Shown: positions 16,890-26,004, counted from the stretch's first letter. The stretch: DNA of 64,000 nucleotides from CAWJAP01 sp963834365 (GCA_963834365.1 CAWIBS010000029.1:372001-436000); one strand, 5' to 3'. Notes: a model not told the origin generated them from the sequence alone. A program made the numbers and translations.

Positions 16890-18272
16890 CTACGGCGTTG
16901 GTGGCGCCGGCTTGTCCGCGGGCTTCTGCGTCGCGTCGAGGGACACGAACAGCGCATCGACGTCGGCCCTGGGGAGCCTGCCCGCTCCCGCTTCGTCGGA
17001 CCGCGTCGCGAAGAACTCGTCGCCCGCCTTGTGGATCGTGACCGACTCCTGCTTCTTCCCCTCGTCGAACTTCGTCGAGACACGGGCGGCCTCGGCGGCA
17101 CCGGCCGGCAGCGCATCGACGAACGACTCGGCTCTCAGGTTCGCGACCTTGCTGGCCAGATCCTCGATCTTCGACGCGTCCACGGTGGCGGCCGGCTGGA
17201 CCTGCGTCCATTTCTCCGCCGCGTCCTTCTCGTTGCCCTTCTTCTTCTCGAAGGCGAGCGACGCCGCCCCCCTCGCGATCTCGAGGCGCGTCCCGGTGAA
17301 GGCGCGGAAGCCGAAGACGTCCTTCGTCCGGTAGTCCGCCGGGCTTTTCGACACGTCGTCGGCGAGCGCCTTTTCGACCGTGAAGATCATCGGGCGGGAG
17401 ACGTCCTTGGCATAGATGTCGCCTTCGGGCGTGGGTTTGCCGAGCAGGATGCCAGCCGTGGCGCTGCCGGCCTTCAGCGTGATTCGCCGCTCGGCGGGCG
17501 CGAGACCGTTGACCGCGAGCGCCTCGGCGTCGTTCGGCGGCGGGCTCACGATGGATTTCATCTGGCCGCTCGTCAACCGGCTCAGGAGCGACTCGACCGC
17601 GCCGAAGTCGGCGCGGGCTTTCCAGGGCTGCGTGATCGACCACACGTCCCCCTGCTTCGCGATCGCGAGCGGCGGCGACTTGGCGATTTCCACGGTGATC
17701 GCGTCCACCTTCTCGCGGTCGAACTTCAGCACCGACTTGTCCCGGAGCTGGAACGTCGTCTTGTCGAAGGTCGATTCGAGGAAGCCCGAGATGAGGAAGA
17801 CCTTGGCTTCTCGCGCCAGCTTGGCGTAGACCTCGCCGCCGGTGGCGGTCTTGTCGCCGATCAGCAGCCGACGCGGCTCCTTGTCGCCGGCGGCGCGGAA
17901 CCCGACTTCGATGCGCGGCTTCGTCAGCCCGTAGGTGTCCAGCTCCTTCGGCTGCTCGGCGATGATCCGCTGGACCTCGAGCGACGACAGGCTCGAGGCG
18001 AGGCCCGACGCTTCGCTGTCGTCCGCCGAGGCCTCGACCGGCGCCGCAATCGTCCACACGTTGTTCGCCTTCCGCAACGTCGTCTGGTCGCCGGCGCTCG
18101 CCTTGACCTGGACTTCCTCGACCTTTGCGGCGTCGACGTTCGGGAAGACCTTGACCAGCTTCGCTTCCGGCGTGTCGGACGCCGGCTCCCGCTTCATCTC
18201 GACGAAGTAGATGTACGCGCCCAGCCCCAGCCCGAGGACGAGGAGCAGCAGCGTGTTGCGACCCCGATTCAT
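16890..18272 (-). CDS. DUF4340 membrane protein of a Gld-type ABC system
   Basis: A 460-residue protein with one N-terminal membrane helix (NTLLLLVLGLGLGAYIYFVEM) and a long extracytoplasmic beta-rich part with repeated DUF4340 blocks (VEEVQV, WTIAAPVEA, YGLTKPRIEV, LLIGDKT). Its ATG overlaps the GldG-like stop by four bases. DUF4340 proteins nearly always accompany GldG/GldF/ATPase genes; their exact role is not known. The C-terminus is a Lys/Pro-rich tail. Confidence 0.9.
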   Translation of the reverse strand: MNRGRNTLLLLVLGLGLGAYIYFVEMKREPASDTPEAKLVKVFPNVDAAKVEEVQVKASAGDQTTLRKANNVWTIAAPVEASADDSEASGLASSLSSLEVQRIIAEQPKELDTYGLTKPRIEVGFRAAGDKEPRRLLIGDKTATGGEVYAKLAREAKVFLISGFLESTFDKTTFQLRDKSVLKFDREKVDAITVEIAKSPPLAIAKQGDVWSITQPWKARADFGAVESLLSRLTSGQMKSIVSPPPNDAEALAVNGLAPAERRITLKAGSATAGILLGKPTPEGDIYAKDVSRPMIFTVEKALADDVSKSPADYRTKDVFGFRAFTGTRLEIARGAASLAFEKKKGNEKDAAEKWTQVQPAATVDASKIEDLASKVANLRAESFVDALPAGAAEAARVSTKFDEGKKQESVTIHKAGDEFFATRSDEAGAGRLPRADVDALFVSLDATQKPADKPAPPTP

Positions 18273-19870
18273 CCGCGTCGCCTCCACCAGGTGTAGACGC
18301 CCGTGGCGATGACGGCCCCCGGAAGCAGCAGGACCGAGAACCAGGCGACCCAGCGCTGCTGCTCGGCGGTCAGCGTGACGCGCCGGTCGTCCGGCTGCTT
18401 CGGCCGGATGGCGATCAGGTTCTCCTGCTGGACGAGCCAGTTGACCGTGTTCAGGAACAGGTCGGCGTTACCTTCGATGTTGATCCCGAGGTTCGCGGCG
18501 AAGTCCGAGTCGCCGAACACGGCGACGCGCGTTTCCGGCTTCGGCGCGGGCGGCTCGGTGGAGCCGGGCTTTGCCGCCGGCGGTGCCGGCGCATCCGGGG
18601 CGGTCACCGACACGACGGCGGCAAGCGGCACCGGGCCGGTCTTGTCCACGCCATCGTCCGGTTTGACCGGCTGGCGGGCGGTGATCGCCTTGAGGTCGGT
18701 CTCACCCCAGCTCGATGGGCCGCTGTTCACGATCGTCTGCGCCGTGCGTCCCGCCGGTGCGGTCGTCGCCGGCGACACTGAACGCACCAGCGGATACGCC
18801 GTGTTCAGGCGGAAGCGCTCGGTGATCGCGTGTCCGGGGTACGGCGGACCCGCGATCGGCGAATCCGGACCGAGGCCGAGCAACTGGCCGACGGGGTTCG
18901 GATCGACCACCACGTTGTTGCCGATCTCGATGCCCCACTCGGCGGCGAACGACACCAGGTTGGCGAGCGCCTTCGCCTCGGGACCGATCACCGGGTCGAT
19001 CAGCAGGAGCAGCTTGCCGCCCCGTCCCAGATACTTCCGCAGCGCGTCGAGCTCGGGCTGGAGCAGATCCGACGTCGGGCCGGCAATGACGAGCGCCGCC
19101 GCATCGGCGGGGATGTCCAGCTTCTGGAGCAGGGGCAGGGACTCGACGAGGAAGTTATCGCGCTTGAGCGCCTCGGCGATCGCGTTGTATCCCGTCCGCT
19201 CGTCGGCGCTCGCCGGGTCGTGCTCGCCATGGCCGGCCACGAAGTAGATCTTCCGCTGCTGGCCCTGTACCGCCTTGATGATGGCGTTGGTGATCTCCTG
19301 CTCGCCCGTCCCGGTCACGCGCTCGATGCGGCCCTGATGCTCGACCGCAATCGTCCCGTAGCTCTGGATCTGGTACTGCCGCGCCAGCGCCGGCTGCTTG
19401 TCCGGATCGATGTACTCCACCTGCACGTTCTTCGAGGTGTAGGTGTACTCACCCAGCCGGTCGCGGAACGGCGCCATCCGCTCCTCGCGCTCGAAGACCA
19501 CCAGCTTCAGCGGCTGCTTCAGCTCCTGGATCACCTTGCGCGTCTGGTCCGAGAGCGTGAACTCCTGCGACGCCGTGAGATCCCAGCGCTTGTTCTGGCG
19601 CTGCGCGATGTAGTTGATCCCGACCAGGATGGCGCCGACCACCGCCACGCTCACCAGCGAGAGCGTCCCGTAGCGCGCCTGCCGCCTGGTGAACGTCGCG
19701 GCGATCTCGCGCCATTGGCTCAGGACGTAGACGAGGATGGCGACCAGCCCCGAGATGGCGAGCCACCACCAGAGATCCATCTGCTGGGGCCGCAGGAATC
19801 GGGCCGCAACCGCGCCGAAGACGAGGGCTACTCCGATCCAGCCCAGGATGTTGGCGATGCGAGCGAACAT
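18269..19870 (-). CDS. GldG-like ABC transporter auxiliary membrane protein
   Basis: From ATG 19870 it has 533 residues. Two N-terminal membrane segments (IGVALVFGAVAARFL and LVSVAVVGAILVGI) are followed by an extracytoplasmic region with a DUF4350/GldG-type fold (RWDLTASQEFTLSDQT, GHGEHDPA, LLLIDPV) and a last membrane helix (WFSVLLLPGAVIATGVYTWW). In Bacteroidetes GldG works with GldA and GldF in gliding motility. In other phyla the same complex is of uncertain function, possibly envelope export. It is the third gene of a four-gene minus-strand operon. Confidence 0.9.
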   Translation of the reverse strand: MFARIANILGWIGVALVFGAVAARFLRPQQMDLWWWLAISGLVAILVYVLSQWREIAATFTRRQARYGTLSLVSVAVVGAILVGINYIAQRQNKRWDLTASQEFTLSDQTRKVIQELKQPLKLVVFEREERMAPFRDRLGEYTYTSKNVQVEYIDPDKQPALARQYQIQSYGTIAVEHQGRIERVTGTGEQEITNAIIKAVQGQQRKIYFVAGHGEHDPASADERTGYNAIAEALKRDNFLVESLPLLQKLDIPADAAALVIAGPTSDLLQPELDALRKYLGRGGKLLLLIDPVIGPEAKALANLVSFAAEWGIEIGNNVVVDPNPVGQLLGLGPDSPIAGPPYPGHAITERFRLNTAYPLVRSVSPATTAPAGRTAQTIVNSGPSSWGETDLKAITARQPVKPDDGVDKTGPVPLAAVVSVTAPDAPAPPAAKPGSTEPPAPKPETRVAVFGDSDFAANLGINIEGNADLFLNTVNWLVQQENLIAIRPKQPDDRRVTLTAEQQRWVAWFSVLLLPGAVIATGVYTWWRRRG

Positions 19871-19886
19871 AGTTTCAGGTACCAAC

Positions 19887-20073
19887 CCACTACAATTACC
19901 AACTACGAACTACCAACTACCAACTACCACGACCAACGAACCACCGCCGCTGCCACCACACCACCAGCACCAGATCACGGACCACTCGTTGCTGGTCGCC
20001 GATCGCTCGTCGCTGGTAGCTGGTCACTGGTCACTGGTCACTGGTCACTGGTCACTGGTCACTTGTCACTGTC
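19887..20073. repeat. Heptamer repeat tract (ACCAACT then CTGGTCA)
   Basis: The whole spacer between the permease and GldG-like genes. One end has CCAACTACCAACTACCAAC; the other has GTCACTGGTCACTGGTCAC repeated about six times, in opposite sense. The period is 7 bp with frequent substitutions. Confidence 0.9.
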
Positions 20074-20844
20074 CTACCCCCGCCACCGTTCGCTGTCCAC
20101 CGACCGTGAGGTGAGGAACAGGCCGAAGGTGATCAGGCTCAGGTAGTAGACGATCTGCTTCGTGTCGACGACGCCCTTCGAGAAGTCGTCGAACCGCTCG
20201 AAGATCGACAACGCCGAGACAATCGTGCTGCCGAGGGGGCCCAGCCCGAAATCCCGGAGCCACGACACGAGGAGGAGCATCAGCAGGAGCACGAACGTGA
20301 GCACGCCGGCGACGATCTGGTTCTTGGTCGTGCTCGACACGAAGAGGCCGAACGCGATGAAGCTCGCGCCCAGCAGGAGCAGCCCCAGGTACGAGGTGGC
20401 GACGGGCTTCCAGTCGGGATTGCCGTACCAGAAGAGCACGGCGACGCTCGGCAGCGTGACGAGCAGCATCGACGCGTAGAGCCCGAGCGCGCCGAGGAAC
20501 TTGCCGAGGATGATCTGCCAGTCGGTGACCGGCGAGGTGAGCAGCAGCTCGATCGTCCCCGACCGCTTCTCCTCCGCGTAGGTGCGCATCGTCACCATCG
20601 GCAGCATGAACAGCACGATGACGCTGATTTGCATCACGAGCGGGCGAATCATCATCTGGTTGATGTTGACCGGGCCGCCCATGCCCATCTGGCCCATGCG
20701 CAGGCTCTGCATGCCGAACGCGTGCAGGAAGCTGTAGAACATGAAGCCGAAGGCCAGCGCAAAGAAACCGACGACGGCGTAGGCGATCGGCGAGGCGAAG
20801 TAGGAGCGCAGCTCCTTGTTGGCGATGGCGAGGATGTTCGACAT
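20074..20844 (-). CDS. ABC transporter permease (GldF-like)
   Basis: A 256-residue ABC-2-type permease with six hydrophobic segments (for example IAYAVVGFFALAFGFMFYSF, VIVLFMLPMVTMRTYAEEKR, LTFVLLLMLLLVSW). The cytoplasmic coupling-like motif MRTYAEEKRSGTIELLLTSP is typical of GldF and other ABC-2 subunits. It lies about 95 bp after the ATPase gene and is the membrane pore partner of that subunit. The last residues (SVDSERWRG) run into a heptamer repeat tract. Confidence 0.93.
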   Translation of the reverse strand: MSNILAIANKELRSYFASPIAYAVVGFFALAFGFMFYSFLHAFGMQSLRMGQMGMGGPVNINQMMIRPLVMQISVIVLFMLPMVTMRTYAEEKRSGTIELLLTSPVTDWQIILGKFLGALGLYASMLLVTLPSVAVLFWYGNPDWKPVATSYLGLLLLGASFIAFGLFVSSTTKNQIVAGVLTFVLLLMLLLVSWLRDFGLGPLGSTIVSALSIFERFDDFSKGVVDTKQIVYYLSLITFGLFLTSRSVDSERWRG

Positions 20845-20885
20845 GGGTTCAGGTCGTCGGCGCGCGTGACTGGCGCCCGTCTTCA

Positions 20886-20914
20886 GTGGCGCCGGGCTTC
20901 AGCCCGGCCCCGGC
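20886..20914. repeat. REP-like palindrome (copy 5, single)
   Basis: GGCGCCGGGCTTCAGCCCGG between the ATPase and permease genes of one operon; a strong stem that could tune their relative expression. Confidence 0.65.
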
Positions 20915-20938
20915 GTGGACGGCCGCCGGCAGCCGCGG

Positions 20939-21913
20939 TCACGCGGCGTCCGCCGGAGTGGCCTCGGCCGCCTTCTGGGATTCGTCGGTCGTCAGTTGCA
21001 GGAAGATCTCTTCGAGGCTCAGGCGGGTCGGCCGCAGCTCGAGCAGGCCCCAGCCCTGGGTCACGACGAGGCTGGCGATGGCGCGACGCACGTCCTGCCC
21101 ACGCTGACATTCCACTTCGAACCCCGTCACCGTTTCGCGTTGATCGACGGGGGTGACCCGCACGATGCCATCCACCTTGGCGAGTGCCGCCTCGACGTCG
21201 GTTCCGGCTGGCGCATCGACCTGCACGTACACCGTCTGCGAGCCCTGGAGACGGTCCGTGAGGTTGTGCGGTGTGTCGATCGCGACCACCTTGCCCTTGT
21301 TGATGATGACTACGCGCTGACAGGTCTGCGCGACCTCCGGCAGGATGTGCGTGCTCAGGATGATCGTGTGGCTGCCCGCCAGCCCCTTGATGAGGTCGCG
21401 GGTCTCCATGATCTGCTTCGGATCGAGACCGGCAGTCGGCTCGTCGAGGATCAGCACTTCCGGATTGTGCAGGATGGCCTGCGCGAGACCCACGCGCTGA
21501 CGATAGCCCTTCGACAGCTTGCCGCAGTGCCGGCCCGCGACGTCGGCGACGCGCGTCTTCTCCATGGCCGTATCGACCTGCGCCCGCAGCGCCTTCGACG
21601 CCACCCCCTTGATCCGCGCCACGAACAGCAGGTAGTCCCGGACGGTCATGTCCGGATAGAGCGGCGGGACCTCCGGGAGGTAGCCCGTGCGGCGCTTGGC
21701 TTCGATCGGCTGGTCGAACAGGTCGAACCCCGCGACGAGTGCCTTGCCGGACGTGGCCGGCATGTAGCCCGTCAGGATGCGCATGGTGGTGGTCTTGCCC
21801 GCGCCGTTGGGACCCAGGAACCCGAGGATCTCGCCCTTCCCAACCCTGAAGCTCACATCGTCCACCGCCGTGACGCGGCCGTACTGCTTTGTGAGGTGCT
21901 GAACCTCGATCAC
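20939..21913 (-). CDS. ABC transporter ATPase (GldA-like)
   Basis: A 324-residue ATP-binding subunit: Walker A GPNGAGKTT, Q-loop YLPEVPPLYPDM, signature LSKGYRQRVGLAQA, Walker B VLILDEPTAGLDP, and the switch His in STHILPE. The C-terminal region (about 230-310) is the extra domain common in GldA and NatA-like exporters. First gene of the minus-strand operon continuing to the permease, GldG-like and DUF4340 genes. It is divergent from arsR; the 180-bp gap contains a GCCGGCT/AGCCGGC hairpin and the metal operator. Confidence 0.93.
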   Translation of the reverse strand: MIEVQHLTKQYGRVTAVDDVSFRVGKGEILGFLGPNGAGKTTTMRILTGYMPATSGKALVAGFDLFDQPIEAKRRTGYLPEVPPLYPDMTVRDYLLFVARIKGVASKALRAQVDTAMEKTRVADVAGRHCGKLSKGYRQRVGLAQAILHNPEVLILDEPTAGLDPKQIMETRDLIKGLAGSHTIILSTHILPEVAQTCQRVVIINKGKVVAIDTPHNLTDRLQGSQTVYVQVDAPAGTDVEAALAKVDGIVRVTPVDQRETVTGFEVECQRGQDVRRAIASLVVTQGWGLLELRPTRLSLEEIFLQLTTDESQKAAEATPADAA

Positions 21914-22074
21914 CGAAACGCTCCCCCGGAATGGACCGGCCTGCTCGGCCGGAATCAGGCGTGCCCTAGCCGGCTACGGCGCAGCCGGCGCGACCTGCCA
22001 TCCTAATCGGACGCAAAAAAGGGTGTCAACGGCTGTCTGCCGATCTTGGCCTCCGAAACCGCGGTATGGTAATG

Positions 22075-22092
22075 TATGAGCAGTTGTTCATA
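22075..22092. promoter_or_regulatory. ArsR/SmtB-type operator overlapping the arsR start
   Basis: TATGAGCA-GT-TGTTCATA is an imperfect palindrome (one mismatch) matching the core of SmtB/CadC-family 12-2-12 operators (consensus TGAACA...TGTTCA). Its last base is the A of the ATG at 22092, and a further TATGAGCA follows at 22091-22098. Bound repressor would block both transcription and access to the start, which fits autoregulation. Confidence 0.7.
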
Positions 22093-22553
22093 TGAGCATT
22101 GATTCAGCTTTGAACGTACTGACGAGTCAGACAATAACCGAGGTTTGCGAGACGACCCATCGCAGCGGTGACCTCGATGTGCTCAAGCCGCGCCTCGTGG
22201 GCGAGCGGGCGGCAGGGGCGCTTGCGGCCACTTTCGCGGTGCTCGGCGACCCGACCCGGGTCCGGCTGCTCGACGCCCTCGCCCAGCGCGAGTTGTGCGT
22301 CTGCGATCTGGCGGCGCTCGTCGGCATCACCGAGTCGGCCGTCTCCCATCAACTGCGACTCCTCCGGACGCTGCGACTCGTCCGGTCCCGCCGCGCCGGC
22401 CGCATGGTCTTCTACGCCCTCGACGATCATCACATCCGGACGCTGCTCCAACAGGGGAGAACGCACATCGAGGAAGCGACGCGGACCGCAGGAGCGGCGA
22501 GCGATGAGCCGACAGTGAGTACCGGACAGCGACCAGCGACCAACGACTCGTAA
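22092..22553 (+). CDS. ArsR/SmtB-family metal-responsive repressor
   Basis: A 153-residue winged-helix repressor: LGDPTRVRLLDAL, then ELCVCDLAALVGITESAVSHQL with the ELCVCDL metal-sensing motif on the recognition helix as in CadC/ArsR sensors, and RRAGRMVFYALDDHHI, whose C-terminal His/Asp residues resemble the alpha-5 zinc site. The first 45 residues form an extension. The next gene is a Zn/Cd-type P-ATPase, so it very likely derepresses efflux when Zn, Cd or Pb is high. The C-terminal residues (STGQRPATNDS) are encoded by a repeat tract. Confidence 0.92.
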   Translation: MSIDSALNVLTSQTITEVCETTHRSGDLDVLKPRLVGERAAGALAATFAVLGDPTRVRLLDALAQRELCVCDLAALVGITESAVSHQLRLLRTLRLVRSRRAGRMVFYALDDHHIRTLLQQGRTHIEEATRTAGAASDEPTVSTGQRPATNDS

Positions 22554-22556
22554 CCG

Positions 22557-22634
22557 CCGGCGCGGCTGAAGCCGCGCCCTCCTGCGGTCTGACCGGCCAC
22601 GCGGTCCGCAGGAGGGCCGGGCTTCAGCCCGGCC
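22557..22634. repeat. REP-like paired palindrome (copy 6)
   Basis: GCGCGGCTGAAGCCGCGCCC then TCCTGCGG, a short spacer, CCGCAGGAGGGCCGGGCTTC and AGCCCGGCC: two units head to head between arsR and the P-ATPase. Inverted arms of this size could form a large stem within the operon transcript. Confidence 0.8.
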
Positions 22635-22673
22635 AGCCCGAGCCGAACCCAGACCGAAGATAAAGACCGTCCA

Positions 22674-24971
22674 GTGACCGAATCCACGTTCCGCGTCGAA
22701 GGACTCTGCTGTCAGCACGAAGCCGACATGCTCGAGCGTCGTGTGTCCGGACTTCCGGGTGTCCAGCGACTGTCCACCGACGTGGTCCGTCAGCAGCTGC
22801 GGGTGTACTACGACGCCGCCGTCACCTCTGCGGCTGCCATTGCGGAAGCGGTCGCGGAGACCGGGATGCGGGCGTGGCTCGATCGCGACGTGGACAGCGC
22901 GCCGGACGAACGAGCGGGCATCTCGCAGCACCCGTGGCTGCCGGCCGCCGCCGCCGCGGCGCTCGTCGTCGGGCTGGCCGGGCACCTGGCGGGCTGGGCC
23001 GAGAGCTGGACGATCGGCGCCATGGCGCTCGCTGTGCTGCTCGGCGGCGTGAACACCGGACGGCGCGCGCTGGCGTCCCTCGGTCAGCGGCGCCTCGACA
23101 TGTACGTGCTGATGCTGGTGGCGGTCATCGGCGCGGCACTCGTTGGAGAGTGGGTCGAGGCGGCCACCGTGGTCGTGCTCTTTGCGGTGGCACAGGCGCT
23201 CGAGCGGCGCAGCCTCGATCGAGCGCGCCACGCGATCCGGACTCTGGTCGCTGCCCAGCCGAGCGAGGTGCGCATCCGCCGCGGCACCGACGTGCGCTCC
23301 GTTCCGCTCGGCGATGTACAGGTCGGCGATCGGCTGGTCGTGGCGCCTGGGGAGCGCATTGCGTTCGACGGGACCGTCGAGTCCGGCGCCAGCGACGTCA
23401 ATCAGGCGCCGGTGACCGGCGAGTCCACGCCCGCCGGCAAGCTGCCAGGCGATCGTGTCTTTGCCGGCTCGATCAACGGCCACGGCGCGCTCGACGTCGT
23501 CGTGAGCGCCGTCGGCGACGATACGACCATTGCCCGGATCATCCATCTCGTGGAGCGGGCGCAGGCGCAGCGCGCGCCATCGCAGGCCTGGGTGGACCGC
23601 TTCGCCCGGCGCTACACGCCCCTCGTGCTGGCACTGGCCGCTGTCGTGGCATTCGTGGCGCCTCTCGTCTTCGACGGCGGGTTTGCCGCGTGGGGCTATC
23701 GCGCGCTGGTGCTGCTCGTCATTGCGTGCCCCTGCGCGCTGGTGCTGTCGACGCCGATTTCGATCGTCTCGGCGCTTGCGGCGGCGGCGCGCCACGGCGT
23801 CCTGGTGAAGGGCGGCGTGCATCTCGAGCGACTGGCGACGGTGCGGGCCGTCGCGCTCGACAAGACGGGAACGCTGACGCACGGGGTGCTCGGCGTCGAG
23901 AGTGTGCAGCCGGCGTCCGGAGCGTCGCTGGAGGATGTGCTGCGCGCCGCGGGCGCGCTCGGCATCCGATCGACGCACCCGGTGGATCGGGCGATCGCGC
24001 GGCACGCACAGCAGCACGGGCAGGCGCTTGCGCTCGTACGGGATCTCCGGGCGCTCCCGGGACAGGGGATCGAGGGTGTCGTGGACGGCGTGCCGGTGCT
24101 TCTCGGCTCCCGTCGGCTGTTCGAGGACCGCGGCCTGCTCGACCCCGCGCTTCGCGCTCGCGCCGATGCGCTCGAGGCGCGTGGAATGGCGGTGTCGTTC
24201 GTCGGGGCTGACGGCCGTGCACTGGGCGTCATCGGCCTGACCGACGAGCTCCGCGTCCATGGCCGCGATGCGATCGCCGCGCTCCGCAAGGTGGGGGTCG
24301 CGCACGTCGCGCTCCTCACGGGTGACCACGAGCGCAGCGCGCGGGCCGCAGGCGAGGCGGGACAGGTGGATGTCGTCGAATCCGGCCTGCTGCCGCAGCA
24401 CAAGGTCGCGCTGTTGCAGGCCATGCGCCAGCGGCACGGGTCGGTCGTCATGGTGGGCGACGGCGTCAACGATGCTCCGGCGCTCGCGGCCGCAGACGTC
24501 GGGATCGCGATGGGCGTGGCCGGCAGCCACGCCGCCATCGAGACCGCCGACGTCGCCCTGATGTCCGACGATCTCCGCGCGGTGCCATTTGCGATCCGCC
24601 TCGGCCGCGCCACGCTGGCGACCATTCGCGCCAACGTCGCCGCCGCGCTCGTCATCAAGCTCGTTTTCGTCTCGCTCGCGGTCGCCGGAGCGGCCACGCT
24701 CTGGATGGCGGTGGCTGCAGACATGGGCGCATCCTTCCTCGTCGTCGCCAACGCGCTGCGCCTCCTCAGGGTTCGGTTCATAGAGGCGGTCGATGCCCAA
24801 AGCCAAGGACTTCAGACGAATCGCGCTCGGCCTGCAGGACGCTCTCGAGGGCGCCCACATGGGACACCCGGACTTTCGGGTGGGCGGCCGGATCTTCGCG
24901 TCGCTGAACCACGACCAGACCCGGGGCATGGTCGTGCTGACGCCGGAGCAGCAAGAGAGGTTCGTCCGTGA
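22674..24971 (+). CDS. Zn/Cd/Pb-exporting P1B-type ATPase
   Basis: Heavy-metal efflux pump of the ZntA/CadA class. From GTG 22674: an N-terminal metal-binding domain with CCQHE in place of CxxC, the actuator motif TGES, the membrane metal site CPC (IACPCALVLSTP), phosphorylation motif DKTGTLTHG, the HP motif (THPVDRA), and GDGVNDAPALA. The last membrane helix has DMG (ADMGASFLVVANALRLL), which marks the Zn/Cd/Pb subtype P1B-2. The frame continues about 55 residues beyond the usual end and overlaps the next gene. A stop at 24781 in another frame suggests a base error near the true C-terminus. Controlled by the adjacent ArsR-type repressor. Confidence 0.93.
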   Translation: MTESTFRVEGLCCQHEADMLERRVSGLPGVQRLSTDVVRQQLRVYYDAAVTSAAAIAEAVAETGMRAWLDRDVDSAPDERAGISQHPWLPAAAAAALVVGLAGHLAGWAESWTIGAMALAVLLGGVNTGRRALASLGQRRLDMYVLMLVAVIGAALVGEWVEAATVVVLFAVAQALERRSLDRARHAIRTLVAAQPSEVRIRRGTDVRSVPLGDVQVGDRLVVAPGERIAFDGTVESGASDVNQAPVTGESTPAGKLPGDRVFAGSINGHGALDVVVSAVGDDTTIARIIHLVERAQAQRAPSQAWVDRFARRYTPLVLALAAVVAFVAPLVFDGGFAAWGYRALVLLVIACPCALVLSTPISIVSALAAAARHGVLVKGGVHLERLATVRAVALDKTGTLTHGVLGVESVQPASGASLEDVLRAAGALGIRSTHPVDRAIARHAQQHGQALALVRDLRALPGQGIEGVVDGVPVLLGSRRLFEDRGLLDPALRARADALEARGMAVSFVGADGRALGVIGLTDELRVHGRDAIAALRKVGVAHVALLTGDHERSARAAGEAGQVDVVESGLLPQHKVALLQAMRQRHGSVVMVGDGVNDAPALAAADVGIAMGVAGSHAAIETADVALMSDDLRAVPFAIRLGRATLATIRANVAAALVIKLVFVSLAVAGAATLWMAVAADMGASFLVVANALRLLRVRFIEAVDAQSQGLQTNRARPAGRSRGRPHGTPGLSGGRPDLRVAEPRPDPGHGRADAGAAREVRP

Positions 24972-25152
24972 GAACCCGTCGGCCTTCCAGCCCGAAAACG
25001 GCGCGTGGGGGCGCGCGGGGTGCACGCGCGTCGACCTCGAATCAGTCGATGAAGAGACGCTCGGCGAAGCACTGACGCTGGCCAGGCAGAACAGCATCCG
25101 CAAAGGACCGGCTCGTTCGAAGACAAAGGCGGCGGCCAAACGTCAACGCTGA
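24793..25152 (+). CDS. MmcQ/YjbR-family protein
   Basis: A 119-residue MmcQ/YjbR domain protein: FRRIALGLQDALEGAHMGHPDFRVGG, ASLNHDQTRGMVVLTPEQQE, ENGAWGRAGCTRVDL, LARQNSIRKGP. These small CyaY-like-fold proteins are thought to bind DNA or act as adaptors, with no settled role. It begins immediately after the P-ATPase domain and may be co-transcribed by proximity only. The Lys/Arg-rich C-terminal tail is typical. Confidence 0.85.
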   Translation: MPKAKDFRRIALGLQDALEGAHMGHPDFRVGGRIFASLNHDQTRGMVVLTPEQQERFVRENPSAFQPENGAWGRAGCTRVDLESVDEETLGEALTLARQNSIRKGPARSKTKAAAKRQR

Positions 25153-25217
25153 GGGTCATCCCTGGTCCATGGTCCCTGGTCGTGTTGTCGCTGGTATCTG
25201 GTAGCTGGTCGATGGTA
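25149..25217. repeat. Heptamer repeat tract (CTGGTCC/TCTGGTA)
   Basis: CCTGGTCCATGGTCCCTGGTC then TCGCTGGTATCTGGTAGCTGG: about nine degenerate 7-bp units filling the spacer before the lipoprotein gene, ending shortly before a TAATCG box and the start codon. Confidence 0.8.
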
Positions 25218-25236
25218 GCTGCCATAATCGCCCGCG

Positions 25237-26004
25237 ATGCGCGTGTGGCTCCTCGCACTACTTGCCACGGCCGGGTTGGCGTCCTCGACCGCATGTGGCA
25301 GTGACTCGAATCCGACAGACCCGAGTGGCGGATCCGGAACCAGCACCCTGACGATCGTGCCGGTGACCGATTTCCTGACGGTGGGATCGACGGCGATGCT
25401 CCAGGCGCGGCTGGCGGTATCGGGATCGTCGAGCGTCGTGAGCGCGGACTGGAGCAGCGACGATGGGCGGGTGGCAGCGATCGACCGTCAAGGCCTGCTG
25501 ACCGCGCTGGCGTCGGGCACGACCACGGTGCGGGCAGCGTTCGACGGGCGCAGCGCCGCGATGCCCCTGCGCGTCGCGCCGAACTACGCCGGCGTCTGGG
25601 CGGGCGCGCGCCGCGTCGCGAACTGCGTTCACCCGGTGCCTGACTTCTGCACCGCGAATTACCCGCCCGGAAGCCAGTTCGCCACCCGGCTCACATTGAG
25701 CCAGGTGCGCGATCGCGTGTCGGGGACGCTGCTCCTCTCGCCGCCGGCCGCCTCTCCGACCGCCGCCGTTCTCGGGGACATTGCCACCGGCGGCCAGTTG
25801 CCGCTCGCCGGGTCGATCAGCGCGTCGGCAACGACCGGAGGCCCGCTCGCATTCGTCGGCTCGGTCGCCGATTGGCGCAGCGAGATCGACCCCGTGCAAT
25901 CCGTAATGCTCGGCGGCTTCGTCGAGCAGCGCGTGGACCCCAACGGGACGACCTGGCGCGTGACGTGGGAGCTGCTGGGTCTGGCTCGGGCGGCTGCGCC
26001 GTAG
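25237..26004 (+). CDS. Lipoprotein with BIG2-like Ig domain
   Basis: A 255-residue exported lipoprotein: signal peptide LLALLATAGLASSTAC with lipobox Cys about residue 20, a Ser/Gly/Thr linker, then a bacterial Ig-like (BIG2) domain at about 37-110 (VTDFLTVGSTAMLQARL, ADWSSDDGRVAAIDRQGLLTA, GTTTVRA). The C-terminal 140 residues (NYAGVWAG onward) form a beta-rich domain of the kind often seen in acidobacterial surface lipoproteins. Function unknown. Confidence 0.8.
   Translation: MRVWLLALLATAGLASSTACGSDSNPTDPSGGSGTSTLTIVPVTDFLTVGSTAMLQARLAVSGSSSVVSADWSSDDGRVAAIDRQGLLTALASGTTTVRAAFDGRSAAMPLRVAPNYAGVWAGARRVANCVHPVPDFCTANYPPGSQFATRLTLSQVRDRVSGTLLLSPPAASPTAAVLGDIATGGQLPLAGSISASATTGGPLAFVGSVADWRSEIDPVQSVMLGGFVEQRVDPNGTTWRVTWELLGLARAAAP

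Noticed and set aside
15799..18057. Minus-strand open frame of 752 codons across the DUF4340 and dacB genes
   Set aside because: It is in a different frame from both and lacks homology, while the DUF4340 and PBP4 frames carry clear motifs.
19887..20073. Tandem repeats that might be a CRISPR array
   Set aside because: Units are 7 bp with no unique spacers, and no cas gene is nearby.
22104..25139. Minus-strand open frame of 1011 codons over arsR and the P-ATPase
   Set aside because: Antisense to two well-supported genes; no domain recognised.
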